From Nitrospira sp. (GTDB lineage: Bacteria > Nitrospirota > Nitrospiria > Nitrospirales > Nitrospiraceae): DNA of 64,000 nt. A program made the position numbers and the translations under genes. The DNA lies in assembly GCA_015709715.1 (NCBI GenBank), contig CP054184.1:1969001-2033000 (forward strand), written 5' to 3'. Below are positions 30,498 to 39,896 of the stretch, piece after piece. Positions within the stretch are counted from its first letter, which is position 1, and every line of letters begins with the position of its first letter. The notes below the pieces were generated by a model, which saw only the letters and a program-made list of their open reading frames with translations, had not been told where the DNA came from and did no database searches.

Positions 30498-33271
30498 GCC
30501 GTGACCGAGATGCCGCTCCGCTGACTCGCCGACAGACCATGCTGCTGGCCGCAGGATCCCTCACAGCCATCGCCGCCCGTTTGACATTCTCTTCGGGCGT
30601 AGCCGCATTGGGGCTCGTAGGTCCAGCCTGGAGTCGTCCGCACAGACCGGATATGCAGAAGCAGGTTCAACCCCACAGCAGGAGTGTCGCCGTGATGTCG
30701 CACGATCCCTATCGATTACCCGATCATGTCATCCCTTCTCACTATGATCTCCGACTCGAGCCGGACCTCTCCACCAGAACCTTCACCGGGCATGTCGTGA
30801 TCACGCTGGCGATCGCCGCGCCGACCTCGGAGATCGTTCTGAATGCGGTCGACCTGGAGGTCTCCGACGCCCTGTTGTCCGGAGAACGGGCGACGCCACG
30901 TGCAGGCGCCGTCCTGCTGGAGGAAGACCTGCAGCGCTGCCGCATTACTTTCTCCTCGTCGATTCCGGCCGGCGAATGGAAGCTACACCTGACCTTTCGC
31001 GGCACGCTCAACGATAAACTGCGCGGCTTCTATCACAGCACCTACAAGGATGCGGAGGGGAACTCGCAGCACGTGGCTGCGACTCAATTTGAAGCCACCG
31101 ACGCGAGACGGGCGTTCCCCTGCTGGGATGAGCCTCACTTCAAGGCGGTGTTCGCCATCACGCTGGCCATCGATCCGACGCTCACGGCCATCTCGAACTG
31201 TCGGATCGTGAATGACCGACAGGACGGAGGGAAACGGATCGTTCGCTTCGCGGAATCCATGAAGATGTCCACCTACTTGGTGGCCTTCATCGTCGGGCGC
31301 CTGGAGCCTACTGCCCCGATCATGGCAGGCAGCACACCGGTTCGCCTGTGGTCCGTCCCGGGGAAACAACCCTTGACTGCGTTCGGCCATGAAATCGCCG
31401 TATTCTCCTTGAACTTTCTCGCCGACTACTACGGGATTCCCTATCCGGGAGACAAACTAGATCTGATCGCAATTCCCGACTTCGCCTCGGGAGCCATGGA
31501 AAACCTCGGCGCGATTACGTTTCGTGAAACGGCCCTGCTTCTCGATCAGGACACGGCCACCCACGCAGAGAAAGGACGCGTAGCGGACGTGGTGGCCCAC
31601 GAAAATGCCCACATGTGGTTCGGCGATTTGGTGACGATGGCCTGGTGGAACGGGCTATGGCTGAACGAAGCCTTCGCCACTTTCATGGAAATGCTGGCGG
31701 TCGATGCCTGGAAACCGGAGTGGAAGCGGTGGACGGCCTTCGGCGTCTCCCGCGCCGCCGCCTTCTCGGTGGATGGGCTGTTGAGCACGAGACCGATCGA
31801 ATATCCGGTGCGGGCTCCGAAGGAGGCTGAAGCGATGTTCGACGTCCTCACGTATGAAAAGGGCGCCTCCGTTCTCCGCATGCTGGAGCAACACATCGGC
31901 CCGACCGTTTTCCGCGACGGCGTCAGGCGCTATCTGAAGACCCACGCTTATGGAAATGCCGAAACGACGGACCTATGGGTGGCACTGGGACAAGCGGCCA
32001 ACCAAGATGTGCCCGCGCTGATGAACGGATGGATCTTCTCGCCCGGTCATCCGTTGCTATCGCTCACGGTAGATCACGCCGGAACGCTGACCATCGCCCA
32101 GCGGCGCTTTACCTACACGCCGACCGATCCCGGCACCCCCGACGGACCAGCCACGCAGCTCTGGCAGATCCCGCTGCAACTGCGGGTCACGACCGGCCAG
32201 GGTACCACCACTCGGTCACTGTTGGTGAGCGGCCGCGACCACCGGGTGGTCCTCCCGCCGGACTGGACCTCGGTGCTGGCCAATGCCGACGGACATGGAT
32301 TCTACCGTGTCCGTTACGACTCCACACTGCTCGCCAAACTTCAACAGGTCGGGCTGCAGGAATTGGCCCCAGTCGAACGCTTTAACCTCTTGAACGACAC
32401 CTGGGCCTCCACCATTGCCGGTATGGTACCGCCCGCCGAGTACCTCACCCTGACGGAACACTTCCGCATCGAACAGGACCCGCACGTATGGGCGGTGCTC
32501 CTGGGCTCCTTCTCCACGATCAACCATCTCCTCAGCGAGGACGACCGTCCGCTGTTGGCGGCCCTGGTGCGCGACCGTGTCGGGCCGGCCTTCCAGTCCT
32601 TAGGGTGGACGGCTCGCGCGGGCGAATCTGACCTGGTGAAGGAACTGCGCGGCGATATCATCCGTGCGCTGGGGACCCTCGGCCGAGACCAAGTGGTGCA
32701 AGCGGAAGCGGCAACCGCCTACGACGCCTGGCGAGAACAGCGCCGGCAGATCGATCCGAATATCGTGCCGGCGTTGGTCTCTATTCTGGCCTTTACCGGC
32801 GACGCCGTGCGTTATGACGCATTCCTCGCTCGCTTTCACAAGGCCTCGACCCCTCAGGAGGAGCGGCGGTATCTGTTTTCTCTGGCAGCCTTCCGGGTGC
32901 CGGAGTTGCTGGAGCGAACCCTGGCCAAGACCTTGACGGAGGAGATCCGGACACAGGATGCCCCCTTCCTTGTCAGCACCCTGCTCCACAACGTCTATAT
33001 CCGCGAGAAGGCGTGGGCATTCGTCAAGGCCAATTGGGACCGCATGGATCGGCTCTTCCCCAAAAGCGGGCTACGGCGGATGTGCGGAGGCGTTGTCGGC
33101 CTCTCGACGCCAGAATTGGAGCGTGACGTGAAGGCCTTTTTCCGCGAGCGGAAGATCGATCTCGGCGGGAAGACACTGGAGCAGTACTTGGAACAATTGC
33201 ACATCGCGGTCACCTTCCGCGAGCGCGATCGCGGGCACATTCGGGAAGCTCTGGCGCAAGCCGTCCGCTGA
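30494..33271 (+). CDS. pepN: M1-family zinc aminopeptidase
   Basis: 925 residues. GAMENLGAITFRE (substrate N-terminus binding), HENAHMWFGD (zinc HExxH at 369-373) and the downstream Glu in NEAF define the family. The first 60 residues are extra: TRRQTMLLAAGSLTAIAARL resembles a Tat-type signal (RR then hydrophobic), though weakly. If the protein started at the Met at residue 68 it would be cytoplasmic like E. coli PepN. The ATG at 30494 overlaps rpiA (ATGA), so coupling favours it. It converges with the FtsX-like gene, 12 bases apart. Confidence 0.9.
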   Translation: MSRDRDAAPLTRRQTMLLAAGSLTAIAARLTFSSGVAALGLVGPAWSRPHRPDMQKQVQPHSRSVAVMSHDPYRLPDHVIPSHYDLRLEPDLSTRTFTGHVVITLAIAAPTSEIVLNAVDLEVSDALLSGERATPRAGAVLLEEDLQRCRITFSSSIPAGEWKLHLTFRGTLNDKLRGFYHSTYKDAEGNSQHVAATQFEATDARRAFPCWDEPHFKAVFAITLAIDPTLTAISNCRIVNDRQDGGKRIVRFAESMKMSTYLVAFIVGRLEPTAPIMAGSTPVRLWSVPGKQPLTAFGHEIAVFSLNFLADYYGIPYPGDKLDLIAIPDFASGAMENLGAITFRETALLLDQDTATHAEKGRVADVVAHENAHMWFGDLVTMAWWNGLWLNEAFATFMEMLAVDAWKPEWKRWTAFGVSRAAAFSVDGLLSTRPIEYPVRAPKEAEAMFDVLTYEKGASVLRMLEQHIGPTVFRDGVRRYLKTHAYGNAETTDLWVALGQAANQDVPALMNGWIFSPGHPLLSLTVDHAGTLTIAQRRFTYTPTDPGTPDGPATQLWQIPLQLRVTTGQGTTTRSLLVSGRDHRVVLPPDWTSVLANADGHGFYRVRYDSTLLAKLQQVGLQELAPVERFNLLNDTWASTIAGMVPPAEYLTLTEHFRIEQDPHVWAVLLGSFSTINHLLSEDDRPLLAALVRDRVGPAFQSLGWTARAGESDLVKELRGDIIRALGTLGRDQVVQAEAATAYDAWREQRRQIDPNIVPALVSILAFTGDAVRYDAFLARFHKASTPQEERRYLFSLAAFRVPELLERTLAKTLTEEIRTQDAPFLVSTLLHNVYIREKAWAFVKANWDRMDRLFPKSGLRRMCGGVVGLSTPELERDVKAFFRERKIDLGGKTLEQYLEQLHIAVTFRERDRGHIREALAQAVR

Positions 33272-33283
33272 CGGCGACAGCGC

Positions 33284-35950
33284 TTATTCCTGACGCAACA
33301 CAGCCAAGGGCGGATACCCGAGAATTCGAAAGGTACTCAGAAATCCTACGAGGAGGGCCAGGAGGACGGTGCACAGAAACCCGCCCGCGAGTAGGGTCGG
33401 CGCCAGGGTCCACGGCAATTCGAGGACATACCGAAGAATGACCCACGAAAATGCGCTGGCCAGCACCACGCCGATGGTGCCCGCCACGCACCCGAGCAAC
33501 GCGTACTCCGCCGCAAACGATCCGGCAATCACGGCGCGCGTGGCTCCCAACGCCTTCAAGATCACCGCATCGTAGAGGCGACGATACCGCGTCGCGGCAA
33601 GCGCCGCCGCCATTACCAGTGCGCCGGTCAACACGCAAAACAATGCCACCGCACGGATCGCCAGGGACAACCGATCCAGCACCCGCGCAAACGTCTCCAA
33701 CACATCGCCGATGTTGATGGCGGTCACATTCGGAAAGGCAGCCACCACCGCCGATTGCAAGGCAACCTCCTCTTGCGGAGGAACGCGCACCGTGGCCACG
33801 TAAGTCATCGGCGCTCCGTCCAAGGATCCGGGCGAAAGAATCATGTAAAAATTCGTGGAGAAGTTGCCCCACTCGACCTTGCGAATGCTGCTCACCTCGG
33901 CGCGAATCACCGTTCCCTGCACATTCAACTCCACCGTCTGGCCCACCTCGATGCCCAGATTCGTTGCGGCGTCTTCTTCCAGTGACACCTGCGGGTGCAT
34001 GAAGGGCTGCCCGGATTTCCACCAAGCGCCTTTGGTGATTGTGTTCCCTTTGGGAAGATCGCCTCCAAACGTCAGCACATATTCGCGGCTCAGGTACCAG
34101 TTCTTCCGTTTCTCCTCGCGCGACTGATTCGCAGGCTCCTCTTGGTCCGCCTCCTCAGTTTTGACCGGCCGGCCGTTGATGGCGTGGAGTCGAGAACGGA
34201 CCAGCGGCGTCAGTTGAGGGGGCAGGTCGCCCGTTCGCCGGTGAATGAGCGACGCAACCCCCGCGACCTGATCAGGTTGGATGTCGATAAAAAAGAAGGT
34301 CGGCGAGTCATCGGGGCGGTTGTCACCCACTTGCCGCACTAGCGCCTGCTCCAGAATGCCGATGGCCAGAATGATCATCACCCCGACGCCGATCGCAACC
34401 ATGACGCCCAAGGTGTGGCCCCCGGGACGCTGGATGTTTCCGAAGGCCTGCCGAACGGACAATAGCCTCGGACGAGGCAAGGCACGCATGGTCAGGAGCA
34501 ACCCCTTCGCGGCAAGGACAAGCGCCGTTACCGCGACCACCAGGCCTCCGAGAAAAAGCGATCCGATGGTCAAGGAGCCGGCCTGCCACACAGACAGGAC
34601 AGCCAACCCCAGCCCGATCCCGCCGACTGTCGCAGCTCGCAGAGGGTCAATGGCACCTCGATCGCGCAGCCGCCTCCACCAGGGCCCATCCCTGCGGCGC
34701 GAAGGATCGCTCCCGTGCTCGACCTCGCGTCTGAAGATCGCCGCGGGTTTGATCTCGCGAATCGACAGCAACGGCCAGAGGCTGAAGAGCAGCGTCGTCA
34801 ACACGCCCAGCCCCAACCCCTTGGCAAGGGGACCCAGTGCAGCGGAAGAAAGGGCGGAAGAAAATTCCACCTGCTGCAGCAGATCGGTGGCGAGAAGCGT
34901 CGCCATTGCCTGCGGCAGAACCTGCTGCAATGCCATCCCAACCCCGACACCCAAAAAGCTTCCCACAGCTCCGAGCCCCAGGGCTTGAGCGACATAGGCG
35001 CGCATGATGGTAGGGGTTTCCGCACCCAAGGTCTTTAAGATTGCAATCGACCGTAGTTTTTCGGCGATGAAGGCCTGCACGGACAGCGCCACACCGATGC
35101 CTCCGACAAAGAGCGCCGTCAGGCCCACGAGCCCCAGATAACGCGTCAGTTGATCGAGAAATTGTTTGAGTTGCGGCTGCGCATCCCGATAGGACGAAAC
35201 CCTGGCGGATTCAGACGCTAGTCTGCCACGCAGCTCATGCAGCAGCGGGGTCACGGCCATGGAAGGCGGCAGCTTCAGGAGGTGCCGCTCGCGCAGGCGG
35301 CTCCCCGGCTTCACGAGGTCGGCGGCTGCAAGCCCCTCTTGCGAAATCAAGACTCGCGGCCCCAGGCTAAACATGTTGGCCATGCGATCCGGTTCCGTGC
35401 GCACGAGCCCGGTGATCCGAAACGCGGCCTTGCCGATCTTGATCCTATCCCCAATCCTCAGGCCAAGACGAATCAGCAGGGCCTCCTGCACCACGGCCCC
35501 CAAGCACGGGTTCCAGCAGTCTGAAACGGTGGGGTGGAGGAGGTCCTGGAGCGGGAGCCCCGGTTCGATGCGTAGGGCACCATACAGGGGATAGCGCAAT
35601 TCGATGGCTTTCAGCTCGACCAACTGCGTCGCCTCCGTGGGCCCCGTGCCCTCCATCCGCGCTGCCATCGCCACCACTTCACTCACTCGTGTCGCCACCA
35701 CGCCCCTGGCGGCCAGTTCCTCCAGCACCTCCATTCCCTTCGGGCCGATCGGCCTCGTGAGACGGACTTCCAAGTCCCCGCCCAGCAATCCGCGCGATTC
35801 CTTGAGAACGGCCTGCTCGACATTCACCGAAAACAGCGACACCCCCACTACCGCACCGACGCCCAGGGCTATGCAGGCCAGAAAATAGAGGAAGTGCCGC
35901 CAGGATGAGCGGAGCTCACGCCAAGCCATGCTGACCCAGAAGGGCATCAT
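33284..35950 (-). CDS. ABC transporter permease, FtsX-type (YbbP-like)
   Basis: 888 residues. N-terminal membrane segment (FLYFLACIALGVGAVVGVSLF), a large periplasmic domain, then two blocks of FtsX-like membrane helices, followed by a third C-terminal block (ALFCVLTGALVMAAALAATRYRR... and LLALLVGFLSTFRIL). This duplicated layout matches YbbP. Its overlap with the ATPase gene (ATGA at 35947-35950) and the divergent tesA-like gene reproduce the ybbP-ybbA-tesA order. The substrate is unknown. Confidence 0.85.
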   Translation of the reverse strand: MMPFWVSMAWRELRSSWRHFLYFLACIALGVGAVVGVSLFSVNVEQAVLKESRGLLGGDLEVRLTRPIGPKGMEVLEELAARGVVATRVSEVVAMAARMEGTGPTEATQLVELKAIELRYPLYGALRIEPGLPLQDLLHPTVSDCWNPCLGAVVQEALLIRLGLRIGDRIKIGKAAFRITGLVRTEPDRMANMFSLGPRVLISQEGLAAADLVKPGSRLRERHLLKLPPSMAVTPLLHELRGRLASESARVSSYRDAQPQLKQFLDQLTRYLGLVGLTALFVGGIGVALSVQAFIAEKLRSIAILKTLGAETPTIMRAYVAQALGLGAVGSFLGVGVGMALQQVLPQAMATLLATDLLQQVEFSSALSSAALGPLAKGLGLGVLTTLLFSLWPLLSIREIKPAAIFRREVEHGSDPSRRRDGPWWRRLRDRGAIDPLRAATVGGIGLGLAVLSVWQAGSLTIGSLFLGGLVVAVTALVLAAKGLLLTMRALPRPRLLSVRQAFGNIQRPGGHTLGVMVAIGVGVMIILAIGILEQALVRQVGDNRPDDSPTFFFIDIQPDQVAGVASLIHRRTGDLPPQLTPLVRSRLHAINGRPVKTEEADQEEPANQSREEKRKNWYLSREYVLTFGGDLPKGNTITKGAWWKSGQPFMHPQVSLEEDAATNLGIEVGQTVELNVQGTVIRAEVSSIRKVEWGNFSTNFYMILSPGSLDGAPMTYVATVRVPPQEEVALQSAVVAAFPNVTAINIGDVLETFARVLDRLSLAIRAVALFCVLTGALVMAAALAATRYRRLYDAVILKALGATRAVIAGSFAAEYALLGCVAGTIGVVLASAFSWVILRYVLELPWTLAPTLLAGGFLCTVLLALLVGFLSTFRILGYPPLAVLRQE

Positions 35951-36651
35951 GACCCGAATTCGGACTCCCTGTGAGGGTGGGCGGTCAGTTGGTCGGACTC
36001 GATCCGGCCGTCTCGAAGCGTAATGACCCGTTCCATGGATGCCGCGACATCGTGGTCATGGGTGACCAGCACCAAGGTGGTCCCTGCGTCACGATGGAGT
36101 GCCATAATCAGATCCAGCACCTGTCGTCCGGTGGCGGAATCCAGATTTCCCGTCGGTTCATCGGCCAAGAGAATCGGCGGGCGACAGGCGAACGCCCGGG
36201 CCACCGCCACACGCTGCTGCTCCCCCCCCGAAAGCTGGACGGGGTAATGCGACAGACGATGGCCTAGCCCGACGGCTTGCAACAACTCTCCGGCCCGTTG
36301 GTGCGCATGGGGCTGCCCTGCCAATTCAAGCGGCACAGCCACGTTTTCCAGCGCCGTCAAGGTCGGGATGAGATGAAACGACTGAAAGATGTACCCCACA
36401 TTGGCCAAGCGCAGCCGCGCCGTCGCCTGCTCGCCGAGGGCGGTGACCTCGATACCATTCAGCCAAATACTGCCCGAGGACGGTCGATCCAGCCCTGCGA
36501 TGAGCCCCAAGAGGGTTGATTTTCCGCTACCCGACGGCCCGATGATGGCCACCGTTTGTTTGGCCGGAATGGCCAAAGAAATATCATCCAAAATCCTGAC
36601 GATGTGGCCGCCGGCGCTAAGTTGCATGGTGAGATGTTGAATGGTGATCAT
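35947..36651 (-). CDS. ABC transporter ATP-binding protein (LolD/YbbA-like)
   Basis: 234 residues. Walker [10 protein letters not shown], signature [16 protein letters not shown], Walker [18 protein letters not shown] and switch His in VTHDHD. It belongs to the MacB/LolD group and pairs with the FtsX-type permease encoded next. Its first coding bases are 59 bases from the divergent tesA-like gene. Confidence 0.9.
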   Translation of the reverse strand: MITIQHLTMQLSAGGHIVRILDDISLAIPAKQTVAIIGPSGSGKSTLLGLIAGLDRPSSGSIWLNGIEVTALGEQATARLRLANVGYIFQSFHLIPTLTALENVAVPLELAGQPHAHQRAGELLQAVGLGHRLSHYPVQLSGGEQQRVAVARAFACRPPILLADEPTGNLDSATGRQVLDLIMALHRDAGTTLVLVTHDHDVAASMERVITLRDGRIESDQLTAHPHRESEFGS

Positions 36652-36693
36652 GACGATGCGGATGGGATCGAGCCCCTTCGATCGATGTTTCGT

Positions 36694-36701
36694 ATTATAC
36701 T
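36694..36701. promoter_or_regulatory. Divergent promoter region with -10-like hexamers
   Basis: A perfect TATAAT lies on the minus strand (36694-36699), reading towards the ATPase gene, and an overlapping TATACT on the plus strand (36696-36701) lies 9 bases before the tesA-like ATG. No good -35 was found for either, so only the A/T-rich core is supported. Confidence 0.3.
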
Positions 36702-36710
36702 GTACGCACG

Positions 36711-37460
36711 ATGACTTCGTCGGTGGTTCTGCGGCTGCTCAAGCAATGGGGACTCGGCATGGTTGGGGCGATGGCCCTGATCGGAACGGCTGCGTGCGAT
36801 CAAGGCGCGCCGCCGGCACCGGTACACTCATCTTCAGAGCCGGTTCCGTCCGCCCACCCCGCCTCTGCAGATCCACGCCCGCGCATCGTCGCGTTCGGCG
36901 ACAGCCTGACGGCCGGGCTGGGAGTCCCTCCGGAACAGACCTACCCCTCACAGCTGCAAAGGGAGCTGGATTCGAGAGGGTACGGCTATGAGGTACTGAA
37001 CGCCGGGGTCAGCGGCGAGACTTCCGCGGGAGGCCTGCGCCGAGTCGGATGGGTCCTCGCAGGTAAACCGGCGTTGGTCATCCTGGAGCTAGGCGGGAAT
37101 GATGGGCTCCGTGGCTTGAGCCTCCGGGAAACGCGCACACACTTGAATGAGATCATTCGCAAATTCAAGGACGCGAAGGTCCCGGTGCTGCTGGCCGGCA
37201 TGAAACTCCCCCCCAATTACGGCGAGGACTATACATCGCACTTCGAACGGATGTACCAAGAACTGGCCTTAGCCCATGGCATTCCGTTCATTCCGTTTTT
37301 TCTTGAGGGTGTGGGGGGGGTGAAAGATCTCAATCAGGCCGATGGCATTCACCCCACGGGGAAGGGCTACCGCATCATCGCCGGCAATGTGCTCAAGAGC
37401 CTGCTCCCCATCCTTGAGATCTTGCAGGGAGAGTCACTGGGGCACAATAAGAAGGCGTGA
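36711..37460 (+). CDS. tesA: TesA-like GDSL esterase/lysophospholipase, lipoprotein
   Basis: 249 residues. Lipobox ...IGTAAC (Cys29) indicates lipidation. SGNH-hydrolase blocks: GDSLTAG (catalytic Ser), NAGVSGET, GGNDGLRG, and DGIHPTGKGYR (catalytic Asp and His). The family hydrolyses acyl esters in the periplasm. The reading frame contains a run of eight G at 37313-37320. It is divergent from the ABC ATPase gene, as in the tesA-ybbA arrangement. Confidence 0.85.
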   Translation: MTSSVVLRLLKQWGLGMVGAMALIGTAACDQGAPPAPVHSSSEPVPSAHPASADPRPRIVAFGDSLTAGLGVPPEQTYPSQLQRELDSRGYGYEVLNAGVSGETSAGGLRRVGWVLAGKPALVILELGGNDGLRGLSLRETRTHLNEIIRKFKDAKVPVLLAGMKLPPNYGEDYTSHFERMYQELALAHGIPFIPFFLEGVGGVKDLNQADGIHPTGKGYRIIAGNVLKSLLPILEILQGESLGHNKKA

Positions 37461-37527
37461 GACACCACTCCCACTCACAGGTGAGCCGTGACCCCTCACG
37501 CCAGAAATCCTTGATGGAGTACCGTGA

Positions 37528-37704
37528 TCAGCTCTTTTTGAAGAAGGTGTCGTAGACACCGAACGCCAGGATCAGAGCGATCAAGACGTAATAGAGAGCC
37601 GTGATGCCGCTGTAGTCGGGCGGTCCTTCGCCGACGTTGGCAAATGCGGTGGCTGCGTGAAAGGCGCCAAGCCCACCCAGAACCCCTGCCATCGACTTCT
37701 TCAT
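37528..37704 (-). CDS. Small exported membrane protein, hypothetical
   Basis: 58 residues from the ATG at 37704, which has an AAGGGGGGA ribosome site. MKKSMAGVLGGLGAFHAATAFA looks like a cleavable signal peptide. After a short polar stretch comes one membrane helix (ALYYVLIALILAFGVYDTFF) and a basic end (KKS). I do not recognise the family. It lies alone between the convergent tesA-like gene and the SWIM gene. Confidence 0.6.
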   Translation of the reverse strand: MKKSMAGVLGGLGAFHAATAFANVGEGPPDYSGITALYYVLIALILAFGVYDTFFKKS

Positions 37705-37808
37705 GATTTCCCCCCTTGTAGTCAAGGAATCGCAAAAGAGGCCGTATTGTACTGAAGGACCGGCGGAAGGCGCAAGGGGGTTTCTGCATCCGGAGAGGAT
37801 GAATCGGC

Positions 37809-38672
37809 TCAGGCCTTGCCGAGGGACTTGAGCAGAGCGGCGACATCGCGGCAGGTGTCGGCGACGCCCTCCAATCGTCGGCTCTTTTGCGCCAAGATCC
37901 CCGCGATTTCCTTGACTTCCCCGTCGAATGCCTCGATCCGCTTTGAAAGCTCATCCGACTTACCGACCGCCGCACGATACAACCCCACCTCACGCTGCAG
38001 GTCACGAGAGATCATCTGTAACGATTTTGCTTCTTGCACCGAAGCCTCAAGGTCCTGCGTCAGACGACCGACCAATGTCTCGCGATTGCGAAGCTCTGCG
38101 TCCAGTCCCACGCGAGCCCCCTCGCTCTGCTTTCGTCGCTCGTCCAAATCCCGAATCGCCTGGATCCAAGCAGACACCGCACCCGACTCCATAGCCGGCT
38201 GAGTGGGCAACGGACGCCCATGCTCCAAAGCCTCCACCGCTCGCTGCATCCAGTCCGTAAACTGAGTGACTTCGCTCAACTTCACATCCACTACCGGATG
38301 ACCGGCTGCCGCAGGCTCCGGGTCGGACCGAGGCGGTACAGGCCGACCCTTTGGCGCATTTTGGGCCTTGAACCAGCGTTGATATTCCAACAACGCCGCC
38401 ACGCCATGCCGACAAATCGGTTGTTCCGACAGGGTGCAGGAACACTTGGCTTCCAGATGGCCCTGGTGCAACCGGATGGTTTGCTCATAGAGGCCGGAGT
38501 TTCCCATCACCGCCGAGGTCAATTCCGTGTCGGAGGCATCGACCATCTGTACGCGCCGTTCAGCGTGATACTGCTTTCCGCGTTGAAAAGCCGTGGGTTC
38601 GACTACCGAGTTGATCATGGATGGTTCCAGCAAACTGAGACGATCGGCCGAGCAGGCGATTCTTCCCTTCAT
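37809..38672 (-). CDS. SWIM zinc-finger protein
   Basis: 287 residues from the ATG at 38672 (ribosome site AGGTGG). The segment AKCSCTLSEQPICRHGVAALL has the CxCxnCxH SWIM signature at Cys77, Cys79, Cys87 and His89. The second half (LDERRKQSEGARVGLDAEL..., VQEAKSLQMISRDLQREVGLY) is rich in heptads and likely coiled coil. SWIM domains bind DNA or protein; the function here is unknown. Confidence 0.7.
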   Translation of the reverse strand: MKGRIACSADRLSLLEPSMINSVVEPTAFQRGKQYHAERRVQMVDASDTELTSAVMGNSGLYEQTIRLHQGHLEAKCSCTLSEQPICRHGVAALLEYQRWFKAQNAPKGRPVPPRSDPEPAAAGHPVVDVKLSEVTQFTDWMQRAVEALEHGRPLPTQPAMESGAVSAWIQAIRDLDERRKQSEGARVGLDAELRNRETLVGRLTQDLEASVQEAKSLQMISRDLQREVGLYRAAVGKSDELSKRIEAFDGEVKEIAGILAQKSRRLEGVADTCRDVAALLKSLGKA

Positions 38673-38755
38673 CGTGCCACCTATAGAAAAAATAGGATTC
38701 GAAGACCCGATCAACATCGGCGGGACATCCGCCACCATTTCGAACTCTCACTCGT

Positions 38756-39730
38756 TCATCGGCATCGTCGAGGAGGTCCTTGAGCGCCCTGGGCGGTCAG
38801 CCAGACATAATCGGCAATGCCCTCCTCCATCATCTGCGACAACTCCGCCACCCGTTCAGGTTCATAGGTGGCCAGATACACCGTCACCTGCTTGTAGCCC
38901 TCACCACGGCGTCGTAGCACACGATTGGGTACCGGAAGCCCATACTGCACGTGTCCCCCTCCCGTGTAACTGACGACCGGCCCCTCCCCCCCGGGGCCGT
39001 CCTGACTGATACGGAGAAGCGCCGCCGCAACCGTTTTTGCCATTCCCTCATCCCTCACCATGGAGGCCTCGTACATGGTTTGATAGTCCTCGGGAGCGCC
39101 GCCGCCATGGCAGGCCTGAATTTGGGAAAGAACTCTAGCTCGATAATTGGGGTCATCGAGAATCGCCTCTCCCTCCATCCCCCACTGACGCCATTCCGCC
39201 CCTTGCTTGGCCTGGGGCAACCCCTGTTTCACCACCTGCCGAATCAAGGCTTTGGGGGGATTCATGGCGGCAACGGAAAGTCGGTGCTCCCGTGCAAACT
39301 GCACCAACAGTTCATAGTCCTCAAACGCCCCACCCCAATTTTGTTTCCAGAAGACGCGCTCAAGGAACTCTGACCGGGAACTGCAGGGCTTGGCGAGATA
39401 CTCTTCCAAGGCCGGCTGCCCATCCCAGGCAAACATCTCCATAGCCAAGATCGGTCGCCGCCCCTGGTCTACCAGCGATCGCAGCACCATTAATGCGGCC
39501 GCGACATGGAACTGGTTGTGATGTTCCTCCCCCAGATAAATCACGTCGTAGGTGCTGAGCCGACCCAACCAATTCTTCAATGAAACCGGCTGTCCCGTCC
39601 TCGCATCGAGTACCTGTCCTATCGTCCACCCGACCGACACCTTATCAGGCAGAGCGGCCGTCCGGTCCGTGGCCTGACACCCTGATATCACGAGACACAA
39701 CCAGATCAGGCCGACATAGCTTCGAGCCAT
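38756..39730 (-). CDS. ChaN-family lipoprotein (haem-binding uptake, Tiki superfamily)
   Basis: 324 residues. Lipobox CLVISGC (Cys18), then the family motifs DVIYLGEEHHNQFHVAAAL near the N-terminus and VVSYTGGGHVQYGLPVPNRV near the C-terminus, with AMEMFAWDGQPAL between. ChaN-type lipoproteins bind haem and are often tied to haem or iron uptake. No haem-transport gene is adjacent. It is divergent from the gene at 39897. Confidence 0.8.
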   Translation of the reverse strand: MARSYVGLIWLCLVISGCQATDRTAALPDKVSVGWTIGQVLDARTGQPVSLKNWLGRLSTYDVIYLGEEHHNQFHVAAALMVLRSLVDQGRRPILAMEMFAWDGQPALEEYLAKPCSSRSEFLERVFWKQNWGGAFEDYELLVQFAREHRLSVAAMNPPKALIRQVVKQGLPQAKQGAEWRQWGMEGEAILDDPNYRARVLSQIQACHGGGAPEDYQTMYEASMVRDEGMAKTVAAALLRISQDGPGGEGPVVSYTGGGHVQYGLPVPNRVLRRRGEGYKQVTVYLATYEPERVAELSQMMEEGIADYVWLTAQGAQGPPRRCR

Positions 39731-39896
39731 GCAACTGCTCCCGTTAAAATGACCCCATCAACCGAGCATTTATGCTTCGATTCCTAACACAGGGATCCTG
39801 TGGTCGCAAGGCGGACCTCATTGACTCCACGCCCCGCCGCCCGGTACTCTCCTTCGCATTTCAATCCCTTCACGCCCCTCTCGTATACCGGTACTC

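Noticed and set aside
37313-37320. Run of eight G in the tesA-like gene as a phase-variation tract
   Set aside because: The frame is intact and the tract is short. Slippage cannot be judged from one sequence.
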